64,000 nucleotides of DNA from Ophthalmolycus amberensis (Eukaryota; Chordata; Actinopteri; Perciformes; Zoarcidae). The notes beneath the pieces were generated by a model. It ran no database searches. It saw only the letters and a program-made list of their open reading frames with translations, and was not told the DNA's origin. Each line of letters opens with the position of its first letter. Within the stretch, counting starts at the first letter, position 1. Both the position numbers and the translations under genes were made by a program. Where the stretch lies: positions 377,001 through 441,000 of the forward strand of contig JAFEUB010001018.1 in the NCBI GenBank assembly GCA_024529925.1, read 5' to 3'. Shown one piece after another: positions 41,801 to 53,500 of the stretch.

Positions 41801-42834
41801 GACAGAGATTCCGTATGCAACCCACAGAGGCTCTTTTCTGCACCGAGCTATCACCTGCAATCCACCTCTGGTGATTCTCTCTCTGAGAGTGGCCGGAAAA
41901 AGAGAGAGAAGAAGATCTGCCGTCTGTTAAGCTTCGAGATAACGGAGAAAAACGCCTCAGTTCTCGCTGCAGCCCAATCTATGGCATTGTATTGATATGA
42001 GATTGGTCTGTGCTGTAAATGGGCCGGTGTTGTTGCCGGCCTGCAACCATTATATTCATATTCATTTTTCTAAAAGATCCAATCTTAGTGCAATTTCAAG
42101 TGCTCATCGTCCTGCACCAAGCGCGTAAACAGAGGTGATAGAAGCAGTTTGACCCTGGTCTCAGACCTCGATAACGCCTCACTTCTATGCAGGAGTCTGG
42201 CTGTGTGGCTGTCTCTTCTCATAGCCACGCGTATTTCTCTCTTTATTGCCCTCTCAGTAACCTCATGTCTGCCAGCTATACAGCCACTGAGGACGCCCTC
42301 CAGACAAATCTCATTCCATATATATATTTTTTTTCATTTTCTGTTGTTTTGAATACTGTCTGTATATTTTAATATTTGAACTCTTCCAATATACTTGCAA
42401 TCACATCTCTCACCGTTTTCCTAAAATGTGCTTTATTTACCTTCCCTCTGATGTGCAAGCAGCTCTTTGTGGAGTGAGCATTATTTTCCACTGAAGCTCA
42501 TTATGAGGAGCAGCAGGAGTGTGATGTCTTCTATGTCATGTCGCTATGACTACAGTCAGCAGAAAGTTATCTTAGTTGCTGCAGAGGAGATATTATTAAA
42601 CCACATTTGATTTGCGTAGCTGTAATCTAATTTACACACCCTGCGGCCTGTATTAGGTAGCTGCTTAATTACAGTGTAATTACACATGCCACTGCACGTT
42701 TTGTATCTGTGTAGTGAGGCCGAACCCTGAAGTCTTTTTTTGGTTATAAAGCAGGTCTAGGAGCTGTATGAATGCTGTGAAAGTATCAAAACGCTCATTC
42801 CATCATAACTGCACACAGCTCATTAAACTGTGTC
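41801..42834. other. Non-coding interval
   Basis: No gene. The segment 42470-42720 contains TAATTACAGTGTAATTAC, a near palindrome of two homeodomain cores, in otherwise unique sequence; it may be a regulatory element. Confidence 0.4.
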
Positions 42835-43229
42835 TTTTAAAGGGACAGTTAACCGCGAAATCTAAAATACATATTCTTCCTCTTACCTGTAGGGCTATTT
42901 ATCAATCTACATTGTTTCGGTGGGAGGTGTCGGAGATATCAGCCTTAGAGATGTCTGTCTTCTCTCCAATATAATGGGAGAAAAAAAATGCCAGAAAATA
43001 TGACATTTGAAAGAATTTCCTAAAATGTGGATTTAAGGATTAACTGACCTAACAAAACACATTTTTACACAAATGTTAAACTAGTATTAAATGATGAAGT
43101 GATGACATTTTGGACAAATATGGACGTAAACTGCAACTTCACTGGTTGGCGGAAGCTTACAACAGCAAGGCGGTAGTTAGAAACCCAGAATACAGTCCTG
43201 AAAATGAGCATGACATGTCCCCTTTAACT
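42835..43229. mobile_element. Non-autonomous repeat with inverted ends (TTAAAGGG...CCCTTTAA)
   Basis: Starts TTTTAAAGGGACAGTTAACC and ends ATGTCCCCTTTAACT, giving inverted ends of about 12 bases. The left half (TACATATTCTTCCTCTTACC, CTGTAGGGCTATTTATCAAT, GAGATGTCTGTCTTCTCTCC) matches a very common percomorph repeat. The right half (CAACTTCACTGGTTGGCGGA) fits the other end of the same family. The superfamily is not certain. Confidence 0.6.
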
Positions 43230-43506
43230 AACATAAAGATATCTGGTGATAGAGTTCCAACCTTGATGTACAAAACCAAACAACAGAAGCATTTATCTAC
43301 AGACACTTCCCAAGTCCATCAGTGATGCTCTTCATAGCTCATATAAAAGGTTAAACGGTCAATAGTGTAATGACTTTCATAGTGCGGCGCAGACTCGGAG
43401 GTAACCATGTGTGACTTGGTCCATATGCTAACGAGTTTTCTGAACACAAAATCATGAGATGACCTATGATGCACGTACATGGGCACAAGTTTAGCCACAC
43501 ACACAG

Positions 43507-43507
43507 A

Positions 43508-43533
<26 letters not shown>
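43507..43533. repeat. (AC)n microsatellite
   Basis: About 13 units. Confidence 0.95.
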
Positions 43534-43538
<5 letters not shown>

Positions 43539-43657
43539 GGAGGAAAGAGGGATACCTCTGCCATATAATTTGTCTAGTGGTGATGAATTCCCAACAGCGT
43601 CTCCTGAGACGTCCAGCCCACGCTGACAAACCAACACATTTTTCACTCTCAGTGCAC

Positions 43658-43662
<5 letters not shown>

Positions 43663-43739
<77 letters not shown>
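43663..43739. repeat. (TC)n microsatellite
   Basis: About 38 units of pure CT. Confidence 0.97.
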
Positions 43740-43745
<6 letters not shown>

Positions 43746-45443
43746 ATTTCCTCATACTTGACTCAATTGATTTTTTTGATGCCCTTTTTTTCTCTCACCT
43801 TTCCTCCACGAGGAGAAAAGAAATGCACAAAGCCCGTAAACGTGGCTCGCGGCTGCTGGGATCACTCCGGTTATAGGAACACAATGTGATGCCTTGGGTC
43901 TCTGTCTGCTGCAGCACCGACTGTGCTTTATGTTCTCAGCTGGAGCCGGCAAAGTTGGTGATGCATTGTGTAGCTGTGTTGATAATTCATACTTTTGGCA
44001 CATTTGCTAACACGGCCCACCGCTGTTCTGCTGTAAAGATGAAACACGCTGCAGCTTTTTCTTTCTCTAGAGGTTTTCCTTAAAAATCTTTTTTTTTGCT
44101 TTTCTATTTTTGTTGGTGAGACTTTAGTCCAGAAGCACATGCCATACTACAATAGCTGGCATTTCTAAATATTTAACTATTTATTTATTCTTCATTATTA
44201 CCATCTAGTTATTTATTATTATTTTAAAAAAAACATGGATTGCTTTTATTATGAATATTGTCATTTTTGTTTCTTTTATTTTCTTTACCCGTACACACTA
44301 TTATAAACATAAATATGTTTTTATTCATTTATTTTAAAAATAAAAATGTAACATACTCCCCCTGGGAGTATATTTCTCATTCTGCCTTTAAGTTTCTAAT
44401 CTTCCAGAACTCTGAATCTATAAAACACACGACTGTGTCATAGGTGTTTTAGTCGTAGTAAAGAGCAGATAAGAGAGTCATCGTTGTGCATTCAATGTCA
44501 CTGCAACAGAATTGGGACTACAAGAGATAGATTGAGACGACAGCAAAACGTGGAGCAGCCAGGTAGAAAGAGGAAAAGAAGATGTGAGAGGAAGACTGAA
44601 ATGAGTAAGAGGAGGAGGGATGAGAGGAGGGAAATGAAGCAAAAAAAAAAAAGGTGGTTAAAGGAGTGAAAATAGAGGTGAGGAAAAAGCAAAAGAAGTC
44701 ACAGTTGTTCCATTTCCCTGGCTGTCTGAAGTCGGCTCTAAAAATTGGAAACAGTGGCGTTCCTTAATCTCCCCATCACCTGCACAGAGTGTATTCAGTG
44801 TCTGATAAACCGCCCCGGACTACCACACACACACTCACACACATATCTGAATATAAAAGGATCGTCCTGCTAAAGAGGAACAGACACACACACACACACA
44901 CTCCATACGAACCGAGGCCGTTTGTGTAAACTGCATAATTGAACTTTATCTGCAGTCACGATAGCTTTGCGCTATCTGTGTTGATAAAAAATACCGGCGC
45001 AGTGGCAGCGGCAGCCGGAATAACAATCCTTTTGGAAAAAGCAATATCGGATTCAGTTCCTGCCGAGTGGGTCGCCTCAGACCCGGGCCTGCTGTGGCAG
45101 AGGAATGAGGCCGCCGGGCATGTTGTCATATCGTGTCGCCAGAACGTGTCGGCGAGCAGCGGATCACACTGTATATTCCTGATTACTTAGTCATGGGCCT
45201 TATCTGCAAACTGCCACACGGCTACTTGACAGTTGGCTTGGCCCTGATTTCACTGTGTCCTCCTTTCTACCTCAACGTCCCTCTTTTTCTCGTGCTCCCT
45301 TTTAAACATTTACATTTTACTCCGCACCTTTTTCTTTCTTGGTGTCCATCTTCCCTCCTGGTCTTCTGTCGTTCTGCTCTCTCTTTTCACCCTCTGGTAA
45401 TAACATTTAAAGATGAGTTTCACAGAGCAAAGAGATGCTCAGT
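43740..45443. other. Non-coding interval
   Basis: No gene. 44160-44350 is strongly A+T rich. 44540-44680 is purine-rich. 44930-45190 is a GC-balanced unique stretch that stays open for 83 codons on the + strand but shows no domain; a conserved non-coding element is as likely. Confidence 0.4.
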
Positions 45444-45451
45444 GACAACAG

Positions 45452-46166
45452 TAGGGTTGGGTATCGTCTGGGTTTTTTCCGATACCGGTGCTAAAACGAT
45501 ACTTTTAAAACGATACCGGTGCCTAAACGGTGCCTGAACCGATACTTTTTTCTTCAAATTGAACAATATATTAACTGTTTAAAGTATACTATAAATATGA
45601 ATAAATACAAAACACTTGGCTTCAAACTACAGCTTCAAACTTTTTAACTTCAAACTATGAACAACATATTAACTGTTAACAGTTTACAGTATACTTAATT
45701 AAATATAAATGAATACAAAACACACGCACACTCTGTACACACACTGCAGCTTCAAACTTCAGCAATTATTTAGCAGCAATATGAGCATATTTTCCTTCTC
45801 TGGCAAAATACGACACGTCTCATGACTTATTTTATTTTACCAGTTGGTGGCGGTAATGCGCCAATTCGTCGTTTGCCAACCGCCAGTTGGTCTCAAAGGA
45901 GAAGAAGAAGAAGCTTTCGCGTGCCTGTGTTGTTGTGCTTATGAGCGACAGCGCTAAGTAGCCCGTTGTAATAATACTATGAGTGAGGAGCGGAGGACCG
46001 AGTCCTGCTGCCAGGACGGAGTCATCAGAGTAGTGTAAAAAAAGTATTTCAATCGGCTCAGGCACCGAAAGGAGGCACCGAAATCTGCGTTACGTTTCGG
46101 TCCGGTAGATACCGGATGTATAGGAACCGGTTCCATATTGGCACCGAGTTTCGGTACCCAACCCTA
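45452..46166. mobile_element. Complete non-autonomous hAT transposon (715 bp)
   Basis: The left end TAGGGTTGGGTATCG and right end GGTACCCAACCCTA are inverted repeats. The element is flanked by a perfect 8-base duplication GACAACAG (45444-45451, 46167-46174), the hallmark of hAT integration. Sub-terminal CGATACCGGTGC motifs recur inverted near both ends (ACCGGTTCC, GGCACCGA). The interior contains GTTGGTGGCGGTAATGCGCC and CAACCGCCAGTTGG, then a (GAA)n run, familiar from fish elements. No transposase reading is present. Because the 8-base duplication is intact, the insertion is relatively young. Confidence 0.9.
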
Positions 46167-46739
46167 GACAACAGAGCAGGAATTTGTTTCTCATGTTTTT
46201 AAAAAAATCTTTTCTGTCAAAAGCGACCTCACACCTTTCAGGATAACGTCATACTCAGCATAATCTGGTGATTTGTTTGTCAAGAATGGTGTGAGTGAGA
46301 CTGGCATTAAAAGATGTAACCCCCGCTGTGCTTTCTTGTTATCCTAATTGCCAAAGTGCTCAGCCAAAGAATGTCAGGTCAGAAACGGAAGAAAATCCAT
46401 CTGGAAACAGTTCCACTTCAAAAGCAACATCACTTCAATTACACAAGATTCCTTTCTTTTTGGCCACAGCGTGCGGGAGAAGTGCGATCCTGCTAATTGA
46501 AGAGTCTATTTCCAAAGTGAGATATGTGCCGCCTACTCTTAAGATAATTAATTTCATCCAGCCAAGTCCAGAGAAAAAGGGACTTCAAGTAAGTTAAGAT
46601 GCTTATTCATCAACCATATTTTGAAATGAATATTTTAAGGTTTAAATAAAATGCTACAATCTTCTAAATTGATTCAGTGCATTCAAGATTAGAGCTTCCA
46701 AATAACAAATATGGTGTCACTCAACGTAGACTGTACAGA

Positions 46740-47334
46740 ACTACGAATATCAGGTGTTTGTACTTTAATGGGACTATATCCATTTAACTCTACTTTATAG
46801 TACTACGCCACAAAATTCCAGAAGTAACTATATTTACTAGCTACTTTTCAGATTCAAATTTTACATTCAAATCAACATTCTAAACTAAAAACACATGGTT
46901 AAAGATTAAACCAGTGGTTTCCACCCTGTTTGGCCTGCAGACTGCTTACAAAATAAGCGGTGTCTATCGTGGTGTCTATCAACTCCGCTCCTCAAGTCAT
47001 CATCTTACAACCTCCAAAATGGATCTTGTGAACCATCGGACTGAACTAAAGTAGATAACCCAGTTACACCTTGACCAGCTGAAACGGTGAGATGATACTG
47101 TACGCAGTGTTGCATCAGTATTATCAATCGTCTGTCATCTATAGATCCATCTAGAAAATCATAGTAGTAATAGTATATTTTGCTCATAATACTACTGTAC
47201 TCTTACTCAATTATGATTTTAAATGCAGGATTTTTACTTTCAATGGAGTAGTTCTTTCTGTCTTTTATATATAGTATTACTGTATTGGTACTTTTACTGA
47301 GGTAAAGAATCTGCGTACTTCTTCCACACCACTG
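46740..47334 (-). mobile_element. Degenerate hAT-like non-autonomous element
   Basis: The right end GTACTTCTTCCACACCACTG is, inverted, CAGTGGTGTGGAAGAAGTAC, matching the CAGTGGTGGAA-AAGTACT end of a common fish hAT family. Upstream text such as GGTACTTTTACTGAGGTAAA, TGCAGGATTTTTACTTTCAA and TTACTAGCTACTTTTCAGAT also fits that family in inverse order. The left terminus and duplication are not readable. Confidence 0.6.
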
Positions 47335-47624
47335 AGTCCACCACATGTCAAAGATGCGACTCCAAGGGTGCTGTCAAATAATGATGAATTAAAAGAAGAC
47401 GTCCTATATCTTGTCCTAACCATTTTGACTTGACTTCGATGGAAAACAGCATGAGGTCAATGAAAGATGTGACGGAGAAATCATAAGTAAAGACAAACCG
47501 ACTGCACTTATACTAGGCAATGGATGTTTATCTTTATTTACACAAAATACAAACTTACAAACTCAATAATATACAATTTAAATTCAATATCCATAGTGTA
47601 CAATTAAACAACGACAGTGAATGT

Positions 47625-47925
47625 TATTGGCGGCCGAATGGTGCGTCGCTTTAAATATTGCTGCCTCAAGGAATTGTGGGACAGCGTTATCTTTTTCTTT
47701 CATAAAGGATGGCCCAGTGTACCCTATGCTGAAGGCGATACGAAAGGAAGCACTGAAGCTACCATTCCTTCTCATTTAAAGAATTTGACCAGCTCTAATA
47801 GTCATTCCACTGAGTTAGGAACCTTCCTAAGCAGAAACGACCATTTGACCGCAGCCAAAATCTTTCCAATGGCCTTGATGACACCGCAAACTCTTGTACC
47901 CGGAACTAATTGCAACATGTATACT
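47625..47925. repeat. Percomorph dispersed repeat, third type
   Basis: GAATGGTGCGTCGCTTTAAA, TTGCTGCCTCAAGGAATTGT, CATAAAGGATGGCCCAGTGT and CTGAGTTAGGAACCTTCCTA appear in order, a series I recognise from percomorph interspersed sequence. The apparent 104-codon ORF through it has no domain. Ends and class are unresolved. Confidence 0.55.
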
Positions 47926-48430
47926 CATTAGCCAATGACAGTCGTCCTCCCATGGGCTGCGTTACCCATTTCTCCCCCGGACGAGCCGCCCGGACCCCCA
48001 GCGCGACCCGCTTCCCAAACGACACCGATGTGAAGGTAAAACAGCGACTCCACGACGCCTCGCTGAAGCCTCATTGTGACTAATTACATTACTTCATGGG
48101 CTCAGTGTGACGTCCTGCGATCACTCCAAACTCCGATTCATAGTCAAACCACACGTAACGATTATTATCTCATTTGCATTAATAAAAGAAAAGCATGATC
48201 GCAATAATTCCACTAACAAATCACAAATAGGCTATTACAGAAATACTAATGAAGGCGATTAAAAACAATCTGTCAAAGAGATATTGTTCAAATCTATCTG
48301 TGATCTCATTTGGCTACGAGATGGCGACGTGATTAACGCCCGGGCAGCTAATCGTCTCATGAATCCGAACAAAAGCAACGAGCGACGCCCATTTAAAACA
48401 CTCTGGATCTCTTATAGTCACCACAGCTAC

Positions 48431-48460
48431 GTGTGTGTGTGTGTGTGTGTGTGGTGTGTG
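48431..48460. repeat. (GT)n microsatellite
   Basis: About 15 units with one GG interruption. Confidence 0.95.
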
Positions 48461-49140
48461 TGAGTGTACCATATATATGTGTGTAGGCGTATATCTCTCT
48501 CCAAGACACATTAACACCTTTTCACTTGGCAGCGTTTCCAGGGTGCCGGCCTGGGAATAACACAGATATGGTACTATACATCAGGGACTTGTCGGCTGCT
48601 GTTATCAAACAGCCGCTCTGTCCAACACCTCCCTCCATCGCCCCATAAACTCTCCTCCGTCTCCCCTCCCCTTTTTTTTCACCTCCCACCACAGCCCCTC
48701 TTCACTCGTCCTGCTCCCAGAGGGTGTTAACCCTGAAACTGCTCACCCTCTTGGTATTGTGACTTGCACCATGTCCACACTAAAACCCCTTTCATACATT
48801 GACACACATTGACCCATTCAGATAGAGCACTGGCGTGGGTTTGACCAGCGTCACTGTGCCGGCCTGGGTGTCAGTCAGCTCACTCTGAAAACATCTCACT
48901 GTAAAGAAAAGGAAAAAGTAACTGCTTCCTAAATCTAGCTGTCGTGTCTCTCTGACTCATTTTTCAAAAGTCAGCATTTCTAAACATATACAGCTGTTAT
49001 TTCTCTCCATTCATGTTTACTTTGTTCGACGACTTTTCCAACATGTTACTCCAACAGTACAGTTGGGGATCGTGGAGATGGACTGGAATCTTGGGAGATT
49101 TTTACCTTATTTATTTGTACGAGTCAAGAAATGTGAAGAG

Positions 49141-49215
49141 TGCAACAAAGATCCCCAGCTGAAATCGAGCCGGGACCTTTGTGGTTTACATGGTCCTTTA
49201 GCCCTTTAGGCCACC
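49141..49215 (-). repeat. tRNA-derived SINE fragment
   Basis: Read on the minus strand, GGCTCGATTTCAGCTGGGGA then TCTTTGTTGCA matches the B-box region of a common fish SINE (GGTTCGATTCC.AGCTGGGGACCTTTGCTGCA). Upstream, GGTGGCCTAAAGGGCTAAAG corresponds to a decayed A-box region (GGTGGCCTAGCGGGTTAGAG). The tail is missing. Confidence 0.65.
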
Positions 49216-49560
49216 TTGACTTGCCAGAACAGCTGACACTCAGCAGAGTACCCGGGTCTGTCCCTCTCCTTACCGCACAAGGTTATTATTTGCTTATGTT
49301 TCTTTCTGATCGGAGTTCTTTACAAAAACGCTCTTTATTTCAGATCGTTTTTTCAATCAGAATTTTCTGATTTCAGCCAGCTTAGCGAGGACGCACTCTT
49401 AAACATTCACACTCGTGCGATTGAGAGTGTGTGTACACTAACATGCCCGTATTCGTGCGTGCGCTCACACACACACCTCTCCTCCCATTATCTCTTTGTT
49501 GCCCCGTCGTTCTGCTTGGATGGCCGGGGAAACGGCCAAGGAAACCAAAAAGGTCAAGTG

Positions 49561-49604
49561 CCTCCTCCCCCTCTCCTCCCCCTCTCCTCCCCCTCTCTCC
49601 CTCT
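49561..49604. repeat. Pyrimidine tandem repeat, 11-bp unit
   Basis: About four units of CTCCTCCCCCT with a shortened last unit; a poly-C run of about 15 lies at 49753-49767. Confidence 0.85.
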
Positions 49605-50784
49605 AATGTGTGAGGAGGGGGAGCACAGAGGGCGGGGCCAGCAGAGAGCATCAGCGTGAAATTGTCGCATGGTAATGAACCTGCAAAACTGAGCTGCGTG
49701 AACATATATATGTGTGTGAGACTTGGAATTGACATCTATTTACTGCTTCAACGCCCCCCCCCCCCCCTCTCCCCTTCCAGGTTGTGATTCACAACTTTTT
49801 TTCCCCCCTGGTCGTTGTATTGCTGATCAATAATGTAAACAAATGGCAGCCAATTTAGCCATCGTGTGTGAGCATGTGTTGTGTGCAACGAGAAAGCAAT
49901 CATGTAAAATGTAGCCGGAGCTTTTCTTAGACGCTTCATGCTGACATTATTCTATAATCTCTTATTGTCCACAATTCCCATGTTGTGTTTGCACCCAGAG
50001 CTGATTAAGCTTATTCCTCCGTGCCACAAACCTCAACTCTTGTCCAATAACAGTTAAAAATCACATCAGTGACCCACACTGTTGCACCTGCTGACACATT
50101 ACTATATTAATATACATGTGGGCATTGTAGGTTTTTATTACTGTTACTGTCCTGCTGCCAAAAGAACTCACTGTGAGTATTAATGCGCAGTCTAAAATAG
50201 TCCCTGGCAAATAAGCAATTTGGTCCTGATTGAGTCATGCTTGGTAAAAACTACAGTGCCCGGCTGTTTTAGAAAACTGCTGAGCAGTAAAAAAAAAAAA
50301 AAACACCATCCTTATCCTTTGACTATAAGAATTGACATGTTTAAAAATGTTGTGAGCAGATGTGGTAGTGGCGTTTATGTGGCGTGAGACCGAGAGACTG
50401 TTGCAGTGCGTAATGGACTGTGAGGGGAGCAGCACGGACTGAGGCCATATCCACACTAGGCCGTGTCTCGTTGGATGCAGAGTTCTCAAATAGAACCGAT
50501 CTGCGTCCACGCGGGAGTTTTCAGCATTATTGGAGCATCCACACGGCAGCCTTCAAGGCGGACAGCACGTGACCATTAACGTACACTGGGCATGCGCGTG
50601 ATGGTGTAAACAGGAAGTGGATTGCTTGCTTAGTTAAAAAAAAAATATGACAGAGTAATAAAGTAGTCTTTAATAATGAAAGGTTGTATTTGATACTTAA
50701 GATCTTCCTCTATAAACTCAAACAGACACAGTTCGTGGAAAGTTTTAGAAGTTTTATTTTTCAGACGTAGTTACAGCGCTGCAG

Positions 50785-50792
<8 letters not shown>

Positions 50793-50829
<37 letters not shown>
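50793..50829. repeat. (CT)n microsatellite inside the Harbinger element
   Basis: About 18 units preceded by (CTGT)n steps. Confidence 0.95.
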
Positions 50830-50834
<5 letters not shown>

Positions 50835-50913
50835 TCAACTTTACTTTAAAATCAACACTTACACGGAAACGTTTACTCGATTATGGTCCATAAATGTGGT
50901 CAACACACGTCGA

Positions 50914-51105
50914 TCACTCGCTTCCTCTGTGTTGTCTGTTGTTGCCGTGGGGGCTGATGAATGTAACGTTAGCTCCATTGGGGTATTCCTTGAGATACGG
51001 CATCAGGGGATAAGCTGGGTCACCCAGCAGAGAAACAGGGACATCATCTTCGCCCTCTATCAATTCTTTAGGGCATTTGCTCCATCTTTTAGGGCACAAC
51101 ATCAT
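50914..51105 (-). pseudogene. Harbinger transposase fragment (DDE region)
   Basis: 63-codon reading that includes LLGDPAYPLMPYL. The first and third catalytic acidic residues and the helix-turn-helix part are absent. It lies inside the inverted-repeat-bounded element on the same strand as the presumed start, which supports the assignment. Confidence 0.7.
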
Positions 51106-52290
51106 GAAACAGGTCCGACTCGCTAGCTTCTAAGCTAATTTTAACATTACCGCCAATGGGGAAATGCTAACCGCGATTAGCATTAGCGAATATAATATAT
51201 CTTCGTACATATTTTCATAAAGAAATACTTGCAGACTAAGGTCTCTCAAGGCTACCAAATGGAAAAAGTAAAAGGAATCAGCGTCGATCACTCGTCTCTC
51301 ACTCGTTTCCTCTGTTTGTAGCTGTAGCTCTGAATAGCATTTATTGCTAACTGTAGCTTCAGACAGCCGCTGATGATCGCCGATGGTCAAGCAGCTCGCT
51401 CATCGCTCGAAGAACAGCTCGCCTCCTCCGCATGTAGGCATTAGCAGCATTGTAAAATGACGAATTTAACTCCACAATAGCTGCTACTACAGACAACAAA
51501 GCAAGCAAGGCTCGTTATCCATGTCCCGGCTGTTTTGTTTTCTTCCGGGTACGGGTCACGTGATAGTGAGTGTGACGAATCAGGGACGGAGACGTCATGG
51601 CTGGTAATAACCAATCCAGTAGCGAGCACGGGTGTGGGCTCATTTTTTTCTAACAGACATCCGTATCCGACGTCTACACTGAACCAAAACCCCGGAGTTC
51701 TCACATACCTCCAACCTCGGCGGAGTTTTCAGGTTCCTCCGTTAAGGCTGCTCCAAAACTCCGGCGTCGTGTGGCTGCTCAGTGTAAACGTAGGAAAAGT
51801 GGACAAGTGTGGACATGGCATGAGTGAGCGGGGCTGTTGGCCTATGTCCTTGGTGAGTAATGACCACAGAGGAGGACAGATGATCATGTTCATCAGCTCC
51901 CAGAGCCGAGGCTACCAGCCCCCCCTGCTGGGGAGGATCAGTCAGACTGATGGCCCCGTAATCTGCGCGTGAGTGTGCGTGTGTGGTGTGTGCGCGTGAG
52001 TGTGTGTGTGTGAGCCTGTGGTGGAACAGAAAGAGCAGCGATAATGAGCCTTAACCGTTGATCGTGGCGCGTATAGTGTTTACAGCGTTTTTTTGCGCGT
52101 GCTCCTACCGTTGCACTTTGAGGGTGAGTTTGAGTAAAAGTACTCACTGCATTTGTCACAAAGCTATTTCATGTCCAGCAGCAGCAGGGGCTCGCTTGAG
52201 AGGAAAAGCGGGACGAGCTGATAGCCTTTTCATTAGCACGTCATTAAAATTAGAAAAGCAGCTAAATCGCCGATGCCGGTGTTATACTGA

Positions 52291-53212
52291 CAGTGGTGGG
52301 CCGTCAGGGCCTGCAAGGCCTTCTCTGCTGGCCTAGACAGAATCACAAAGTTATCTATTTTATAATTTAATAATTTTTCTGAAATACACTACATGAATTG
52401 TAATTTATAAAAATATTTTTCCCATTATCTTATTTTCTCATTGCACAGCTACTGTGTTCCTCAGTTGCTCTGCTTCCAGTGCAGCTTGTTTTAAGTAGAG
52501 CTTTTATCCAATCAGATTTCACCTCTGTGTCTCTAGGTAAGAAGAGAGACCCGAGGCCTGCAGACTCACAAGTGCATCCCTTTGCAGTTTAAGTGAATGG
52601 GGACGATATTGTTGATTGTCATAGTCTTCAACCAATCAGATCTTTAGTTTGACATGTTGGGCGTATTCGTTGACGTGCCAGAGCCTGCTAGCCGGCCTAC
52701 ACGTACGTGATTGGTCAGTGGGCTGTCCTGACGTGTTGGGCGGTGACAATCCCAATATCTGCTGCCTCTGTCAAACGGACATTTTCAGCCCTCTAACGCA
52801 TTTTGATTACGTCCAACCAGGAAGTAGCTCCTGTTACAATTTAGTCTGTGTTCTACTTTTAAGTGTAGTTTTCACAGTTGTATTCAAGAAATACAACTAG
52901 GGAGGCTCGACTGTCTTCACTGGCGTCCATGAATGGAGAAGGACTACTCACTGGAACTAAAACGCACGGATGTACTGAACAACCGTGAGATTAAACTCTT
53001 TGTTAACAAAGAAAGGATTGACTTTATATTTAAGTGAACAACAGCTCTGGTAAGTTAACTGCTCTTGTTTTCTGCAGTAGCTTCATTATGCTTGTTTGTA
53101 TATTATTATTTGTACAACTTGTTTTTATGAAGATGGATTTTTGTTTGGTTTAATATGTGATAGGAACTATTGTTACGTCCAATGTTGCTCTGGGGACATA
53201 TTTACCTGGTTC
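52291..53212 (+). mobile_element. Left end of a hAT transposon (CAGTGGTGGGCCGTC type)
   Basis: CAGTGGTGGGCCGTCAGGGC then CTGCAAGGCCTTCTCTGCTG is a familiar terminus of a fish hAT family that encodes a zinc-finger transposase. The following non-coding text resembles the 5' region of that family, ending in a possible splice donor (CTG|GTAAGT near 53050). No inverse right end occurs in the window. Either it was truncated or the next element interrupted it. Confidence 0.55.
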
Positions 53213-53500
53213 CAGTGTTGCCAACTTGGCGACTTTCTCGCTAAATCTGGCGACTTTCCAAACCTTCATGGCGACTTCTTTTGTCAAAAGCTACTAGCGA
53301 CAAATCTAGCGACTTTTTCTGGTGTTGTTGGAGACTTTTCTGGTGTTTTGACTCTGACGTGAAAGCACGTACCGTTCTGCACTGTCGTGAACGAGCAGCG
53401 GGTGCTGCTGTGAGCCGCCCCAAAGCAATCACAGCAGTCCCAGCTGCAGCCAGAGAAGAGAGGAGACACACTCTCGGCGTATTCATGTATCTGCACTCTG
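53213..53500 (+). mobile_element. Left end of a second hAT transposon (CAGTGTTGCCAACTT type)
   Basis: CAGTGTTGCCAACTTGGCGA then CTTTCTCGCTAAATCTGGCG matches the terminus of a common fish hAT, and GACTTTTTCTGGTGTTGTTG continues it. The inverse end (AAGTTGGCAACACTG) was not found downstream, so this is a 3'-truncated copy. The right boundary is approximate. Confidence 0.6.

Larger units (their letters stand above)
47926..50442. other. Non-coding interval
   Basis: No host gene. 47935-48080 is C- and CpG-rich. Apart from the SINE fragment, GT tract and pyrimidine repeat, no structure was recognised. Confidence 0.45.
50443..51820 (-). mobile_element. PIF-Harbinger-type DNA transposon with transposase remnants (1378 bp)
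   Basis: The left end GGCCATATCCACACT and the inverse of the right end TGCCATGTCCACACT are inverted repeats. TGA flanks both sides (50440-50442, 51821-51823), a 3-base duplication as in this superfamily. On the minus strand a stretch near 51000 encodes SLLGDPAYPLMPYLKEYPNG, matching the GDxAYP motif around the second catalytic Asp of Harbinger DDE transposases. Frames are broken by stops and the middle is largely lost, so it cannot be functional. A possible N-terminal start (MDNEPCLLCCL) lies near 51520. Confidence 0.75.

Noticed and set aside
47617..47931. 104-codon + strand ORF
   Set aside because: It lies inside a recognised percomorph dispersed repeat and has no protein domain.
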